This document shows, piece after piece, positions 34,288-44,329 of a DNA stretch of 64,000 nt. Below the pieces are notes generated by a model, which searched no databases, had not been told where the DNA came from, and was given only the letters and a program-made list of their open reading frames with translations. Position 1 is the first letter of the stretch, and the number at the start of each line of letters is the position of its first letter. The DNA is from Nocardioides insulae DSM 17944 (GTDB lineage: Bacteria; Actinomycetota; Actinomycetes; Propionibacteriales; Nocardioidaceae), in NCBI RefSeq assembly GCF_000422825.1, contig NZ_KE383929.1:310001-374000 (forward strand). Direction: 5' to 3'. The translations under genes were made by a program, and so were the position numbers.

Positions 34288-34601
34288 GAGGGCTCCTCGA
34301 GACTCCTCTTGAGCTGGGACAGGGTGGCCGTCCACGGCTCGGCGTACTTGCTGACCCATCGATCGTGGATGAGGCGGATCGGGATGGGGTTGAGGTGGTG
34401 CAGCTTCTCGCGGCCCTGCTTGCGGGACACGACCAGGCCAGCCGCCTCCAGCACCTTGAGGTGCTTCATGACTCCGAATCGCGACATCGGTAGCCGCTGC
34501 TCGAGCGCGGTCAGGGTCTGACCGTCCTCGGCGAACAACGCGTCCAGCAGGGCCCGGCGGGTGGGATCCGCGAGCGCCTTGAAGACGTCGTCCTCATCCA
34601 T
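34284..34601 (-). CDS. ArsR-family transcriptional regulator
   Basis: 105 residues, winged-helix DNA-binding protein of the type paired with SRPBCC genes. Seen: FKALADPTRRALLDALF near 6-22, the recognition region MSRFGVMKHLKVLEAAGLV, and the wing SRKQGREKLHHL. No metal-binding cysteine pair, so it is not a classic metal sensor. The ATG at 34601 was chosen because TATTGT plus 6 nt precedes it. A longer start at 34622 would overlap the operator. An inverted repeat GTGAC-n6-GTCAC lies in its own promoter, so autorepression is likely. Confidence 0.92.
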   Translation of the reverse strand: MDEDDVFKALADPTRRALLDALFAEDGQTLTALEQRLPMSRFGVMKHLKVLEAAGLVVSRKQGREKLHHLNPIPIRLIHDRWVSKYAEPWTATLSQLKRSLEEPS

Positions 34602-34607
34602 CGCCCC

Positions 34608-34637
34608 ACAATAGGTGACCATTTAGTCACATGTCAA
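34608..34637 (-). promoter_or_regulatory. ArsR promoter with operator GTGAC-n6-GTCAC
   Basis: On the minus strand the -35 is TTGACA (34637-34632), the spacer is 18 bp, and the -10 is TATTGT (34613-34608). Six nt later comes the ATG. The palindrome at 34615-34630 fills the spacer. This is one of the best sigma-A promoters in the window, with an autorepressor site placed to block RNA polymerase. Confidence 0.8.
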
Positions 34638-34739
34638 CGGCTCTGCGGCCGGTCGGGCCGAGGCCTCCCGAGGCTGAGGCGTCGGGGCAGGTGTGCCCGA
34701 TCGTCCGGTAGAGCCGCGTACCGTCCACGCTCGGCCCAG

Positions 34740-34745
34740 TAGGGT
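34740..34745 (+). promoter_or_regulatory. -10 hexamer TAGGGT of the maleylpyruvate isomerase-family gene (leaderless)
   Basis: TAGGGT, 6 nt, then the GTG at 34752. Confidence 0.5.
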
Positions 34746-34751
34746 CGGGTC

Positions 34752-35513
34752 GTGCTGGAATTCATGGAGTACGGCGACGGGCTCGGCGCGGCCGGTACGG
34801 TGCTGCGCGAACACGCCAACCGCAACGGACCGCAGGCAGCGGTCCCCACCTGTCCCGGCTGGACGCTGCGCGACCTTGTCGCCCACCAGGGCGCCGTGCA
34901 CCGCTGGGCCGCCGGCGTGATCCGCACGGGGTCGCTCGACACGGTCGACGCCGACGCCTCGTTCGCGGAGGGGCTGGCCGATCCGGACCAGCTGACCTGG
35001 TTCGACGAGGGCGCCCGCGCACTGCTCCAGGCGCTGGCCGATGCACCCGAGGACCTCGACGTGCCGTTCTTCCTGGCCGGCGATCCCCCGCCCCTGATGG
35101 GCTGGGCCCGTCGACAGTGCCACGAGACCACCATCCACGCCGTGGACGCGATGTCGGCCTCCTTCGGCCGCGCACCGCTCCCGGCGGAGACCTGGCTGGG
35201 TCCGCGGCTGGCCGCCGACGGGGTCGACGAACTGCTCACCGGCTTCCTACCGCGTCGCCGGCACCGCCTCCGCTCCGAGTCCCCGATCACGGTCCGGGTC
35301 GAGAGCACGGACACGGGTCAGGCCTGGACCCTGTCGGTCTCCGCGGAGCCCGTGACCACCGTCCGGGGCGGCGAGGCGAGCGCGGACGTCGTCCTCTCCG
35401 GCACGGCGGTCGAGCTCTATCTCGGCCTCTGGAACCGCAGCGATGGCCCCACCTCCTCGGACCCCGGCTTCCTCACCCAGTGGCGCGACCAGATGCAGGT
35501 CAGCTGGCGCTGA
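34752..35513 (+). CDS. Maleylpyruvate isomerase family (mycothiol-dependent type) protein
   Basis: 253 residues. N-terminal DinB-like helical bundle with CPGWTLRDLVAHQGAVHRW near 37-55 (metal-site His), and RRQCHETTIHAVDA near 120 with further His ligands. A C-terminal MDMPI domain has SADVVLSGTAVELYLGLW. Members use mycothiol for isomerisation, detoxification or conjugation; the substrate is unknown. The GTG at 34752 is supported by the promoter spacing; an internal ATG is possible. It diverges from the ArsR gene. Confidence 0.88.
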   Translation: MLEFMEYGDGLGAAGTVLREHANRNGPQAAVPTCPGWTLRDLVAHQGAVHRWAAGVIRTGSLDTVDADASFAEGLADPDQLTWFDEGARALLQALADAPEDLDVPFFLAGDPPPLMGWARRQCHETTIHAVDAMSASFGRAPLPAETWLGPRLAADGVDELLTGFLPRRRHRLRSESPITVRVESTDTGQAWTLSVSAEPVTTVRGGEASADVVLSGTAVELYLGLWNRSDGPTSSDPGFLTQWRDQMQVSWR

Positions 35514-35636
35514 ACCCCGACCGTCCCGGTCCGGCCGGAGATCAGCCGCCTTCAAATGGGGCATGACACGGCCTGATCGACGGGTCTTCCATTCTGGGTG
35601 GGAGGGAAAGACCCCCCACAGGTCAAAGGGGACCGG

Positions 35637-36806
35637 ATGAAAACGACCACCAGACGCATCGGGACGGGGGTGGTCACCGTCGCGCTCGCGCTGGTGGCGG
35701 CCCCCGCGATCGCGGGCAACGGACACGGCGGTGGCTCCTCCACCGCGCTGCGCACCATCACGGCGCTCGACGGCCCTCGCGGCGTCGACGCCCTCGGCCA
35801 CGGCCGCACCCTCGTCACCGAGACCGGCGGCGCGTTCAGCCTGGTCGTCGAACAGCGGCGCAAACCGGCGAAGGTCATCCCCCTGGGCGCACTGCCCGGC
35901 GGACTACCACCGGCGATCGCGGCCGGCAGCCACGGGAGCGTCTACCTGCTCACCGGCGCCGCGGAAGGTCCGCCCGAGGACGAAACACCCGCGCCCGAGG
36001 CGCTCGAGCCGACCGAGCCCGGTCCCGCTGCGGGGGCGACGCTGTTCAAGTGGCGCCCCGGCTGGTCCAAGCCGAAGCCGGTCGCGGACATCGGCGCCTA
36101 CCAGGCCGACGACGTCGACCCGTACGACCTGGAGGACAACCCGGAGGAGAGCAATCCCTACGGCCTCGCCGCGCTCCGCGACGGCACCGTCCTGGTCGCC
36201 GACGCGGCCGGCAACGATCTGCTCCGGGTCTGGCCGAACGGGAAGATCCGGACGGTCGCCCGGGTCCTGCCACGGACGGTGACCGTGCCCGAGGGTCTGC
36301 CCGACGTTCCTGAGGAGGAGGGCGGTCCGCTACCGCCTGCCGGTCTGGAACTACCGGCCGAAGCGGTCACCACGTCCGTGACGGTCGGCAAGGACGGCTA
36401 CTGGTACGTCGGCGAACTGCGCGGCTTCCCCGCAACGCCGGGAACCTCGCAGATCTGGCGTATCAAGCCCGGCTCGGTCAACGCCACCTGTGACCCGGAG
36501 CGGCCGCGCAACCGGCAGTGCACCAGGTACGCCGACGGGCTGACCTCGGTGACCGACCTCGCCAGCGGACCGTACGGCATCTACGCGATGTCGCTGTCCA
36601 AGATGGGGTGGCTGTCGATGGAGTTCGGAGTGCCCGGATCGGAGGTGGGCGGCCTGTTCCTCGTCGGTCAGCGGAAGGGACGCACCTACACCAAGGAACT
36701 CCTGACCGACCAGCTCATCATGCCCGGTGGGGTCGACGTCAACGGCCGGGAGATCTACGTGACCGGCCCGATGTTCGGACCGGGCGCGCTGATGAAGGCC
36801 GGCTGA
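35637..36806 (+). CDS. ScyD/ScyE-family secreted beta-propeller protein
   Basis: 389 residues. Signal peptide (RIGTGVVTVALALVAAPAIA, about 6-25) and then a propeller-like domain with GPRGVDALGHGRTLVTETGG and repeated SHGSVYLLTGA / RDGTVLVADAAGNDLLRVWPNGK blades. A disulfide-type pair sits in CDPERPRNRQC. The family name comes from scytonemin-cluster proteins of cyanobacteria, but no other such gene is here and the role in actinobacteria is unknown. The ATG follows AAAGGGGA. It ends at a hairpin. Confidence 0.88.
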   Translation: MKTTTRRIGTGVVTVALALVAAPAIAGNGHGGGSSTALRTITALDGPRGVDALGHGRTLVTETGGAFSLVVEQRRKPAKVIPLGALPGGLPPAIAAGSHGSVYLLTGAAEGPPEDETPAPEALEPTEPGPAAGATLFKWRPGWSKPKPVADIGAYQADDVDPYDLEDNPEESNPYGLAALRDGTVLVADAAGNDLLRVWPNGKIRTVARVLPRTVTVPEGLPDVPEEEGGPLPPAGLELPAEAVTTSVTVGKDGYWYVGELRGFPATPGTSQIWRIKPGSVNATCDPERPRNRQCTRYADGLTSVTDLASGPYGIYAMSLSKMGWLSMEFGVPGSEVGGLFLVGQRKGRTYTKELLTDQLIMPGGVDVNGREIYVTGPMFGPGALMKAG

Positions 36807-36814
36807 CCCACCTC

Positions 36815-36854
36815 GGTGTGGCTCCCCGTCTCCCGAGGACGCGGGAGCCACACC
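36815..36854 (+). terminator. Hairpin after the ScyD-like gene
   Basis: 12-bp perfect stem GGTGTGGCTCCC with its complement at 36843-36854, 16-nt loop, no strong T-run. It separates this gene from the sigma-factor operon. Confidence 0.6.
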
Positions 36855-36919
36855 CCGACCGCAGAATCCTCGTGGTCCGGACGGGAACCGATCGCCCGTC
36901 CGGATGCGACAGGGAAGTT

Positions 36920-37489
36920 GTGGGCACTGACGGAGAACAGGTCGAGGACGCCGTCCTGCTGCGTGCGGCAGCGGACGGCGACCTCGCCGCGCTCCGGGAG
37001 CTCTACGACCGGCACGCCCCGTGGCTCTCGGCCCGTCTGATGCGTCGGTGCAACGATCGCGAGGTCGTCCTCGACGTCGTGCAGGACACCTTCGTGGCGA
37101 TGTGGCGCGACGCCGGCAAATGGCGCGACGAGGGCGAGGTGGCCGGCTGGCTGTGGGGCATCGCCTTCCGCCGGATGGTCTCGCGGCTCCGGCAGCGCCG
37201 CCAGGTGGTGCTGGTCCCGGACTGGGAGACCGCCACCACCGGTACCCTCCCCGCCGCCGAGGAGCAGGTGCTCCTCGGCGTCGAGTACGGCGACCTGGGC
37301 GAGGCCCTGCGACGGCTGTCGCCGGAGTTCCGAGCGGTGGTGCAGGCCTGTGTCCTGGACGGTCTGACCACCCGTGAGGCCAGCCGGTTGCTCGGCGTCC
37401 GTCCGAACACGTTGAAGACCCGACTGCACCGCGCCAAGGCGCAACTCCGCGAAGCTCTGGCGGACCGACGTCTGGAGGGACTCTCATGA
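36920..37489 (+). CDS. ECF-type RNA polymerase sigma factor
   Basis: 189 residues. Region 2 lies at about 10-80 (LRELYDRHAPWLSARLMR, DVVQDTFVAMWRDAGKW) and region 4 at about 120-185 (LSPEFRAVVQACVLDGLTTREASRLLGV, then RPNTLKTRLHRAKAQLREAL). The GTG at 36920 follows AGGGAA. The stop overlaps the anti-sigma start by 4 bp (ATGA), which ties the pair in a fixed ratio. The operon continues into an ABC transporter, so the sigma factor may control export of, or defence against, something. Confidence 0.93.
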   Translation: MGTDGEQVEDAVLLRAAADGDLAALRELYDRHAPWLSARLMRRCNDREVVLDVVQDTFVAMWRDAGKWRDEGEVAGWLWGIAFRRMVSRLRQRRQVVLVPDWETATTGTLPAAEEQVLLGVEYGDLGEALRRLSPEFRAVVQACVLDGLTTREASRLLGVRPNTLKTRLHRAKAQLREALADRRLEGLS

Positions 37490-38313
37490 GCACGACCGCT
37501 CAGTGGCACGCCTCCCCCGCGCTGTTGCGCGAGTACGCCGGGGGTGGGCTCGACGCCGTCACCTCCGCCTCGCTGGAACGTCACGTCGACCGGTGCACCC
37601 GGTGCCGTGCGGCCGTGGGCGCCGTGCTCGAGCCAGCGTGGCTCGACGACGTGTGGGACGGTGTCCGCTCGGAGGCGCAGGCCCTCCGCCTCCCCGCGCC
37701 GCTGCGCTGGGCCAGGGGGCTCGGGCTGCCCGAGCCCACCGCCATCCTGTTGGCGGCGGCCGCCTCGATGCGGGTCGCGTGGCTCTCCAGCGCCATCGTC
37801 GCGCTGGGATTCGCCACCGCCGCCACGACCCTCAGCGACGGCGTCCTGTGGCCGTTCCTGCTGGTCGCGCCGATGATCCCCGTGCTGGGCGTGGCCGCCG
37901 CCTACCCCTCGCACGACGAGGCCTTCGACGCGCTGGCCGTGGCGACGCCGTACGGGCGTGGCCGGCTGATCCTGGTCCGCACCCTGGCCGTGCTGATCAG
38001 CGTGTTGCCCGTCTCCGGCGTCCTCGGCCTCTTCCTGCCCGGACCGCTCTGGGTGGCGGCCGCGTGGTTCGGCCCCGCCCTGGCCCTGGTGCCGGTGATG
38101 ATGGCGCTGGCCAGCTTCATCGGCCCCCGGCTCGCGGCCCCGGTGGTCGCGCTGGCCTGGTGCGGCCTGGTGTTGGGTTCCCTGCGAACCGCGTCGAACA
38201 CCTGGCCGGTGGAAGTGGACCAGCAACTCCTCTACAGCGCGCTCGCCCTGGCATCCCTCGCGATCCTCGGCCTGCGCTCCCAGCGCAGCCGAAGGATCGG
38301 AGCAGCCCTGTGA
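37486..38313 (+). CDS. Zinc-binding, polytopic anti-sigma factor-like membrane protein
   Basis: 275 residues. N-terminal ZAS motif H33-x3-C37-x2-C40 in ERHVDRCTRC, then about six TM segments (SAIVALGFATAATTL, FLLVAPMIPVLGVAAAY, TLAVLISVLPVSGVLGLF and others to about 265). Most ZAS anti-sigmas have one TM helix, so this long polytopic form is unusual. It overlaps the sigma gene by 4 bp and the ATPase gene by 4 bp (GTGA). Anti-sigma role inferred from motif and position. Confidence 0.82.
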   Translation: MSTTAQWHASPALLREYAGGGLDAVTSASLERHVDRCTRCRAAVGAVLEPAWLDDVWDGVRSEAQALRLPAPLRWARGLGLPEPTAILLAAAASMRVAWLSSAIVALGFATAATTLSDGVLWPFLLVAPMIPVLGVAAAYPSHDEAFDALAVATPYGRGRLILVRTLAVLISVLPVSGVLGLFLPGPLWVAAAWFGPALALVPVMMALASFIGPRLAAPVVALAWCGLVLGSLRTASNTWPVEVDQQLLYSALALASLAILGLRSQRSRRIGAAL

Positions 38314-39170
38314 ACGTCGTCCTCGACTCGGTCGGCAAGTCCTACGGGGGCACGGCCGCCCTCACCGACATCACCCTGCGACTCGGCACCGGCGTCACCG
38401 GTCTGCTCGGCCCCAACGGAGCCGGTAAGACCACTCTGTTGCGGGTGGTGGCGACCAGCATCTCCGCGGACCGGGGTTCGATCCGGCTGCTGGGACATGA
38501 CCCGCTCGCCGCCCACCACGACCTCGTCACCGTGCGCCGCGGCCTCGGCTACCTGCCCCAGGAGCTCGGCTACCCCAGCGACATGTCGGTCTTCGGGTTC
38601 CTCGAGTACGTTGCGGTGCTCAAGGAGTGGAACCAGCGGCGCGCCCGCCACCGCGAGGTGCGCCGGGTGCTCGACCTGGTCGGCCTGAGCGACCTCGCCG
38701 GCAAGCGCGTGGCCCGACTCTCCGGCGGCCAGCGTCGCCGGGTCGGTCTCGCCCAGGCACTGCTCGGAGATCCGGCGCTGCTCGTCCTCGACGAGCCCAC
38801 CACTGGACTCGACCCGACCCAGCGCGCGCTCCTGCGACGCACCCTCTCCACGGTCGCCCAGCACTCGACGGTGCTGCTCTCCACGCACCAGACCGAGGAC
38901 GTCGCGGCGCTGTGCGAGCGGGTGATCGTGTTGGCCGGGGGCCGCATCCGCTTCGACGGCGCGGTCGTCGACCTCGTCGCCACCGCCGCGGGCCAGGTCT
39001 GGCTGAGCGAGGAGGAGGTGCCCGGGGCGATCGTCACCTGGCGTACCGGCACCGGGCGACACCGGGTCGTGGGAGGTCCACGCCCCGAGCAGGGTCTCCC
39101 GGCCGAGCCGACCCTCGAGGACGCCTACCTGCTCATGCTCGGACCGGAGCCGGCGGCCCACCCCGTCTGA
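38310..39170 (+). CDS. ABC transporter ATP-binding protein
   Basis: 286 residues. Walker A GPNGAGKTT (34-42), the signature LSGGQRRRVGLAQAL, Walker B LLVLDEPTTGLD, and the switch His in LLSTHQTEDV. A C-terminal extension follows (about 225-286). The GTG overlaps the upstream stop by 4 bp. The permease follows after 78 bp. No solute-binding protein is present, so this is an exporter- or sensing-type ABC system. Confidence 0.93.
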   Translation: MNVVLDSVGKSYGGTAALTDITLRLGTGVTGLLGPNGAGKTTLLRVVATSISADRGSIRLLGHDPLAAHHDLVTVRRGLGYLPQELGYPSDMSVFGFLEYVAVLKEWNQRRARHREVRRVLDLVGLSDLAGKRVARLSGGQRRRVGLAQALLGDPALLVLDEPTTGLDPTQRALLRRTLSTVAQHSTVLLSTHQTEDVAALCERVIVLAGGRIRFDGAVVDLVATAAGQVWLSEEEVPGAIVTWRTGTGRHRVVGGPRPEQGLPAEPTLEDAYLLMLGPEPAAHPV

Positions 39171-39248
39171 TCCTCCCGGATCCGCACGTGCATCCCGGCC
39201 GGACGCGTCGTCCGGCCGCACCATTCCGATCACCGCAAGGAGCCGATC

Positions 39249-40166
39249 GTGTATTCCACCCTGCCCGAAACCAGCCATGGCAGCCTCGGAGCCATGGTCG
39301 CCATCGAAGCCAAGCGCTTCGCCAAGCACCCGGTGTTCATCATCGGGGTGCTGGTCGCCTTCGGCCTGACCTTCTACCTCCACCTGGCCAACACGAAGGA
39401 CTACACCGACGCGGTCCTGGCGATGACCATCATCCCCGCCTTCTTCATCGGACTGCCCAGCCTGGTGGTCGCGGCTCGGCTGACCCGGTCCACCGAGGTC
39501 GCCGTCGAGGCCGTGGGCACCGCGCCCGGGGGCGAGGCCCGCCGTACGCTCGCGGTGGCGGGTGCGTGCGTCGTCCCGCTGACCGCCGGCCTGCTATGGA
39601 TCGGTGAGATCTTCGCGATCCTCGCCCTGAACGGGACCCACGCGAACGAGCTGTGGTTCGGCACCATGAACGACCTCCAGGTGTGGTGCATCCTGCTGGC
39701 CCTCGCCCCGGTGGCCTGTCTCGGCGGGGCACTGCTCGGCGTCCTGGTCGGCCGGTGGCTGCGCTTCCCCGGTGCCCCCGCGGTCGCGGTGGTCGCCGTC
39801 GTGGTCCTCGACCTGGCCGGCCAGGGGATCGTGCAGTACGGCGAGAACAACGAGTACCGGCTGTGGGTGCCGTGGGCGATGTTCCACTCCGGCACGATGG
39901 ATGACGGCGACTACCAGGGCATCCCCGATCACGGCCAGGGCGTGATGGCGGGCAACCCCGGCTGGTACCTCCTCTATCTCCTGGCACTGTGTGCACTGGC
40001 GGTCGGCGCAGCGGTCTGGCACGACCGTGCCGCACGCACCCAGCGGCTGCGGCTCGCACTGTGGGGCCTGCTCGCGCTGACGGTCGTCTTCCTCCTGCTC
40101 GCCATGTTCACCGGCGTGGAGCACCTGATGATCTCCGAGCCGCTGCCCTCCGCGAACGCGGGCTGA
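39249..40166 (+). CDS. ABC transporter permease-like membrane protein
   Basis: 305 residues, about six TM segments (FIIGVLVAFGLTFYLHLA, LAMTIIPAFFIGLPSLVVAA, a stretch at 97-117, VWCILLALAPVACLGGALLGVLV, VAVVAVVVLDLAGQGIV, WGLLALTVVFLLLAMF). The loop YGENNEYRLWVPWAMF and an Asp/His-rich loop lie between TM5 and TM6. It pairs with the ATPase upstream. The GTG at 39249 has AAGGAG upstream. Substrate unknown. Confidence 0.82.
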   Translation: MYSTLPETSHGSLGAMVAIEAKRFAKHPVFIIGVLVAFGLTFYLHLANTKDYTDAVLAMTIIPAFFIGLPSLVVAARLTRSTEVAVEAVGTAPGGEARRTLAVAGACVVPLTAGLLWIGEIFAILALNGTHANELWFGTMNDLQVWCILLALAPVACLGGALLGVLVGRWLRFPGAPAVAVVAVVVLDLAGQGIVQYGENNEYRLWVPWAMFHSGTMDDGDYQGIPDHGQGVMAGNPGWYLLYLLALCALAVGAAVWHDRAARTQRLRLALWGLLALTVVFLLLAMFTGVEHLMISEPLPSANAG

Positions 40167-40168
40167 CC

Positions 40169-40804
40169 GTGACCGGCTGGTACCTGCGACGAGCGGTGCC
40201 GTGGCGTTCGGTCCTGGGCTGCCTGGCCTGCGGCGCCGTCGTCGCCCTGGTGGTGCAGCGGTGGGAGTACACGGGGAGCACCCTTGGCCCGGTGCTGGTC
40301 CTGGTCACGATCGCGGGGGCGGCCTTCGTCTTCGACGAGCCGGCCGCCGCGGTCGCGGCCGTGGCCCCGCGCGGGGACCGTTGGGCGCGCTCGGCCCGGC
40401 TGACGGCCGCCGTCGTACCCCTGTTCGGCGCGGTGCTGCTCGCGACCACCACGCCCGGTCCGTCCGGAGGCGACTGGATCCCCGTCCTGTGCGGTCTGAG
40501 CGCCCTGGTCCTGGTCTCCGCCCTGGCCGTGGCCAGCCGCGGGGTGTCCCGACCCGGGAGCGCCGTGGCCTCGGCCGTGGTCCTGGTGGGCACCGCGCCG
40601 CTGGTGACCGGGATGTTCCTGGACGTCGACTCGCCCTACCCCGCCCCCGACCTGTCCTCCGCCGTCACGGGTGCGTGGTATGCCGTCGCCGCGGTCTGCC
40701 TGGCCGGGCTGCTCAGGCTGCTGCTGGCCGGACCGGCCCGCCCCGCCGCGCCGCACGCCGCGACCGGCGGCACGCGGGCCGCGCCAGCCTCACAGCGCCA
40801 GTGA
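40169..40804 (+). CDS. Integral membrane protein, last gene of the sigma/ABC operon
   Basis: 211 residues with five to six TM segments from residue 11 onward (VLGCLACGAVVALVVQRW, LGPVLVLVTIAGAAFVF, AAVVPLFGAVLLATTT, VLCGLSALVLVSALAVA). GTG start 2 bp after the permease stop, so it is translated with it. It is probably a second membrane subunit of the ABC system; no named family was recognised. Its 3' end overlaps the DUF1876 gene tail to tail by 15 bp. Confidence 0.75.
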   Translation: MTGWYLRRAVPWRSVLGCLACGAVVALVVQRWEYTGSTLGPVLVLVTIAGAAFVFDEPAAAVAAVAPRGDRWARSARLTAAVVPLFGAVLLATTTPGPSGGDWIPVLCGLSALVLVSALAVASRGVSRPGSAVASAVVLVGTAPLVTGMFLDVDSPYPAPDLSSAVTGAWYAVAAVCLAGLLRLLLAGPARPAAPHAATGGTRAAPASQRQ

Positions 40805-41059
40805 ACGCGCCTTGCGGTGCGTGTAGGACTCGATGTCGTCGGCCGCAGCCCCGAGCAACTGATAGGCCAGATCGGACAGGGCCCGGGCCACCGCAAGCTC
40901 GTCACCGATGCGGGGCACCGAGTGGTCGTGCGGATTGCGCCGGCTGGTGCCGTGGCCGCGCAACTCCGCCTTGTTCTCCATGCTCCAGACCGCGTCGGCG
41001 AGCGTCACATCGCCCTCCTCCTCGATCCGCACCTCGATGGTCCATGTCTTCGTGGTCAT
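40790..41059 (-). CDS. DUF1876 protein
   Basis: 89 residues. Seen: MTTKTWTIEVRIEEEGDVTLADAVW then RGHGTSRRNPHDHSVPRIGDELAVARALSDLA, the DUF1876 pattern of small actinobacterial proteins that probably dimerise. Function unknown. The ATG at 41059 follows GAGGGGACC. It is divergent from putP. Confidence 0.9.
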   Translation of the reverse strand: MTTKTWTIEVRIEEEGDVTLADAVWSMENKAELRGHGTSRRNPHDHSVPRIGDELAVARALSDLAYQLLGAAADDIESYTHRKARSLAL

Positions 41060-41225
41060 CTGGGTCCCCTCCTCGCGGGAACGGCTGAGCCGAGACTCAC
41101 CAGTCTGCTCCTCCGGCGAGCGCCGGGCCACCCGTGCGGCCGGGCGGCCTCCTGGCGACCGGTCGTACGTCGTACTCCCGGTCCCGGGCGGCCCGCTCCT
41201 CCACCTCCGGGCGCCGCGAAGGGTC

Positions 41226-41231
41226 TAGCGT
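41226..41231 (+). promoter_or_regulatory. -10 hexamer TAGCGT of putP (leaderless)
   Basis: TAGCGT, 7 nt, then the ATG at 41239. Confidence 0.5.
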
Positions 41232-41238
41232 GGATGGA

Positions 41239-42735
41239 ATGTCCGATACCGCCTATCAGCTGATTGCGCTCGTCATCTACATGGTCGCCATGCTGGCGAT
41301 CGGCGCCTGGGCCTACTCCCGCACGAGCAGCCTGGACGACTACATGCTCGCCGACCGCGGGCTCGGGCCGGCCGTCTCGGCCCTGAGCGCCGGCGCCTCC
41401 GACATGTCCGGCTGGCTGCTGCTCGGCCTCCCGGGGGCGATCTACGTCTCCGGTCTGGGTGAGGCCTGGATCGCCGTCGGCCTGACGATCGGTGCCTGGC
41501 TGAACTGGAAGTTCGTCGCACCGCGATTGCGCACCTACACCGAAGTCGCCAACAACTCGATCACCGTCCCGAGCTTCCTGGAGAACCGGCTCAAGGACCG
41601 CTCGCGCCTCCTCCGGATCGCCTCCGGCATCATCATCGTGCTCTTCTTCACCTTCTACGTCTCCTCGGGAGTCGTTGCGGGAGGTGTGTTCTTCGAGAGC
41701 TCCTTCGACGCGAGCTACCACACCGGCATGATCGTGGTGACCGCGGTGGTCGTCGCCTACACCCTCTTCGGTGGGTTCCTCGCCGTCTCCTACACCGACT
41801 TCGTCCAGGGCACGATCATGGTGCTCGCCCTGGTGATGGTGCCGGTGGTGGGCGTGTTCGTCACCGGGGGTTTCGCCGAGACCGCGGACAGCATCCGCGC
41901 GGTCGATCCCGACCGCCTCAGCATGGTCGCCGGAGTCACCGGCCTCGGGGTGATCTCCTCCCTCGCCTGGGGACTCGGCTACTTCGGGCAGCCGCACATC
42001 ATCGTGCGGTTCATGGCCCTGCGGACCCCGCAGGAGGCCAAGCAGGCCCGCCGGATCGGGATCGGCTGGATGCTGATCAGCCTCTTCGGCGCGATCGGCA
42101 CCGCCCTGGTCGGTATCGCCTACTTCCAGCAGAACCCCGAGGAGACCCTGGACGATCCAGAGGCGATCTTCCTGGCGATGGGTCAGATCCTCTTCCACCC
42201 GCTGGTCGCCGGCATCATGCTCGCCGCCGTCCTGGCCGCGATCATGAGCACCATCTCCTCTCAGCTGCTGGTCACCTCCTCGGCACTGGTCGAGGACCTC
42301 TACAAGGCCGTCTTCAAGACCAACGCGTCGCAGAAGCAACTGGTGTTCCTCGGCCGGATGTGCGTGCTGGTCGTCGCGATCATCGCCTCGGCGCTGGCCT
42401 GGGAGCAGAGCGACACCATCCTCGGCCTGGTGGCCTACGCGTGGGCGGGCTTCGGCGCCTCGTTCGGCCCGGTCATCCTGCTGGCGCTGTACTGGCGACG
42501 GCTGACCGCCGCCGGCGCGCTCGCCGGCATGGTGGTCGGAGCGGTCACCGTGGTGATCTGGGGCAACGTCGACGTGCTGACCGACAACCTCTACGAGATC
42601 GTCCCCGGCTTCGCACTGAACCTGATCGTCGCGGTGCTGGTCAGCCTGGCGACGTACAAGCCCGACCCCACCATCGAGGACGAGTTCGACCGCGCCGTCG
42701 AGTACGCCGAGCGCGAGGCCGAGCCGGCGGCGTGA
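41239..42735 (+). CDS. putP: Sodium/proline symporter
   Basis: 498 residues of the SSS family, about 13 TM helices. Seen: LIALVIYMVAMLAIGAWAYSR at 8-28, DDYMLADRGLGPAVSALSAGASDMSGWLLLGLPG at about 34-67 (Na+/proline-site Ser/Asp), GFLAVSYTDFVQGTIM, and GYFGQPHIIVRFMAL (PutP hallmark). It supplies proline as a carbon/nitrogen source or osmolyte. The ATG at 41239 is supported by the -10 spacing. It ends at a strong hairpin facing gdhA. Confidence 0.95.
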   Translation: MSDTAYQLIALVIYMVAMLAIGAWAYSRTSSLDDYMLADRGLGPAVSALSAGASDMSGWLLLGLPGAIYVSGLGEAWIAVGLTIGAWLNWKFVAPRLRTYTEVANNSITVPSFLENRLKDRSRLLRIASGIIIVLFFTFYVSSGVVAGGVFFESSFDASYHTGMIVVTAVVVAYTLFGGFLAVSYTDFVQGTIMVLALVMVPVVGVFVTGGFAETADSIRAVDPDRLSMVAGVTGLGVISSLAWGLGYFGQPHIIVRFMALRTPQEAKQARRIGIGWMLISLFGAIGTALVGIAYFQQNPEETLDDPEAIFLAMGQILFHPLVAGIMLAAVLAAIMSTISSQLLVTSSALVEDLYKAVFKTNASQKQLVFLGRMCVLVVAIIASALAWEQSDTILGLVAYAWAGFGASFGPVILLALYWRRLTAAGALAGMVVGAVTVVIWGNVDVLTDNLYEIVPGFALNLIVAVLVSLATYKPDPTIEDEFDRAVEYAEREAEPAA

Positions 42736-42746
42736 GGGTGGCCCAG

Positions 42747-42782
42747 GTGCACGCATCACCGGTCGAGCGGTGATGCGTGCAC
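42747..42782. terminator. Bidirectional 15-bp hairpin between putP and gdhA
   Basis: Perfect 15-bp stem (42747-42761 with 42768-42782, arms GTGCACGCATCACCG and complement), 6-nt loop, convergent junction. No T-run on the plus side. Confidence 0.7.
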
Positions 42783-42840
42783 TCCCGGTCCGTGGCAACC
42801 CCCAGCAAATGCTCCTACTGAGGGAGTGCGCGGTCCGGCG

Positions 42841-44280
<1,440 letters not shown>

Positions 44281-44329
44281 TCATGAAAGACCTCGCCCAC
44301 TTCCCCGGACAAATCCGGGCGCTACCCCC

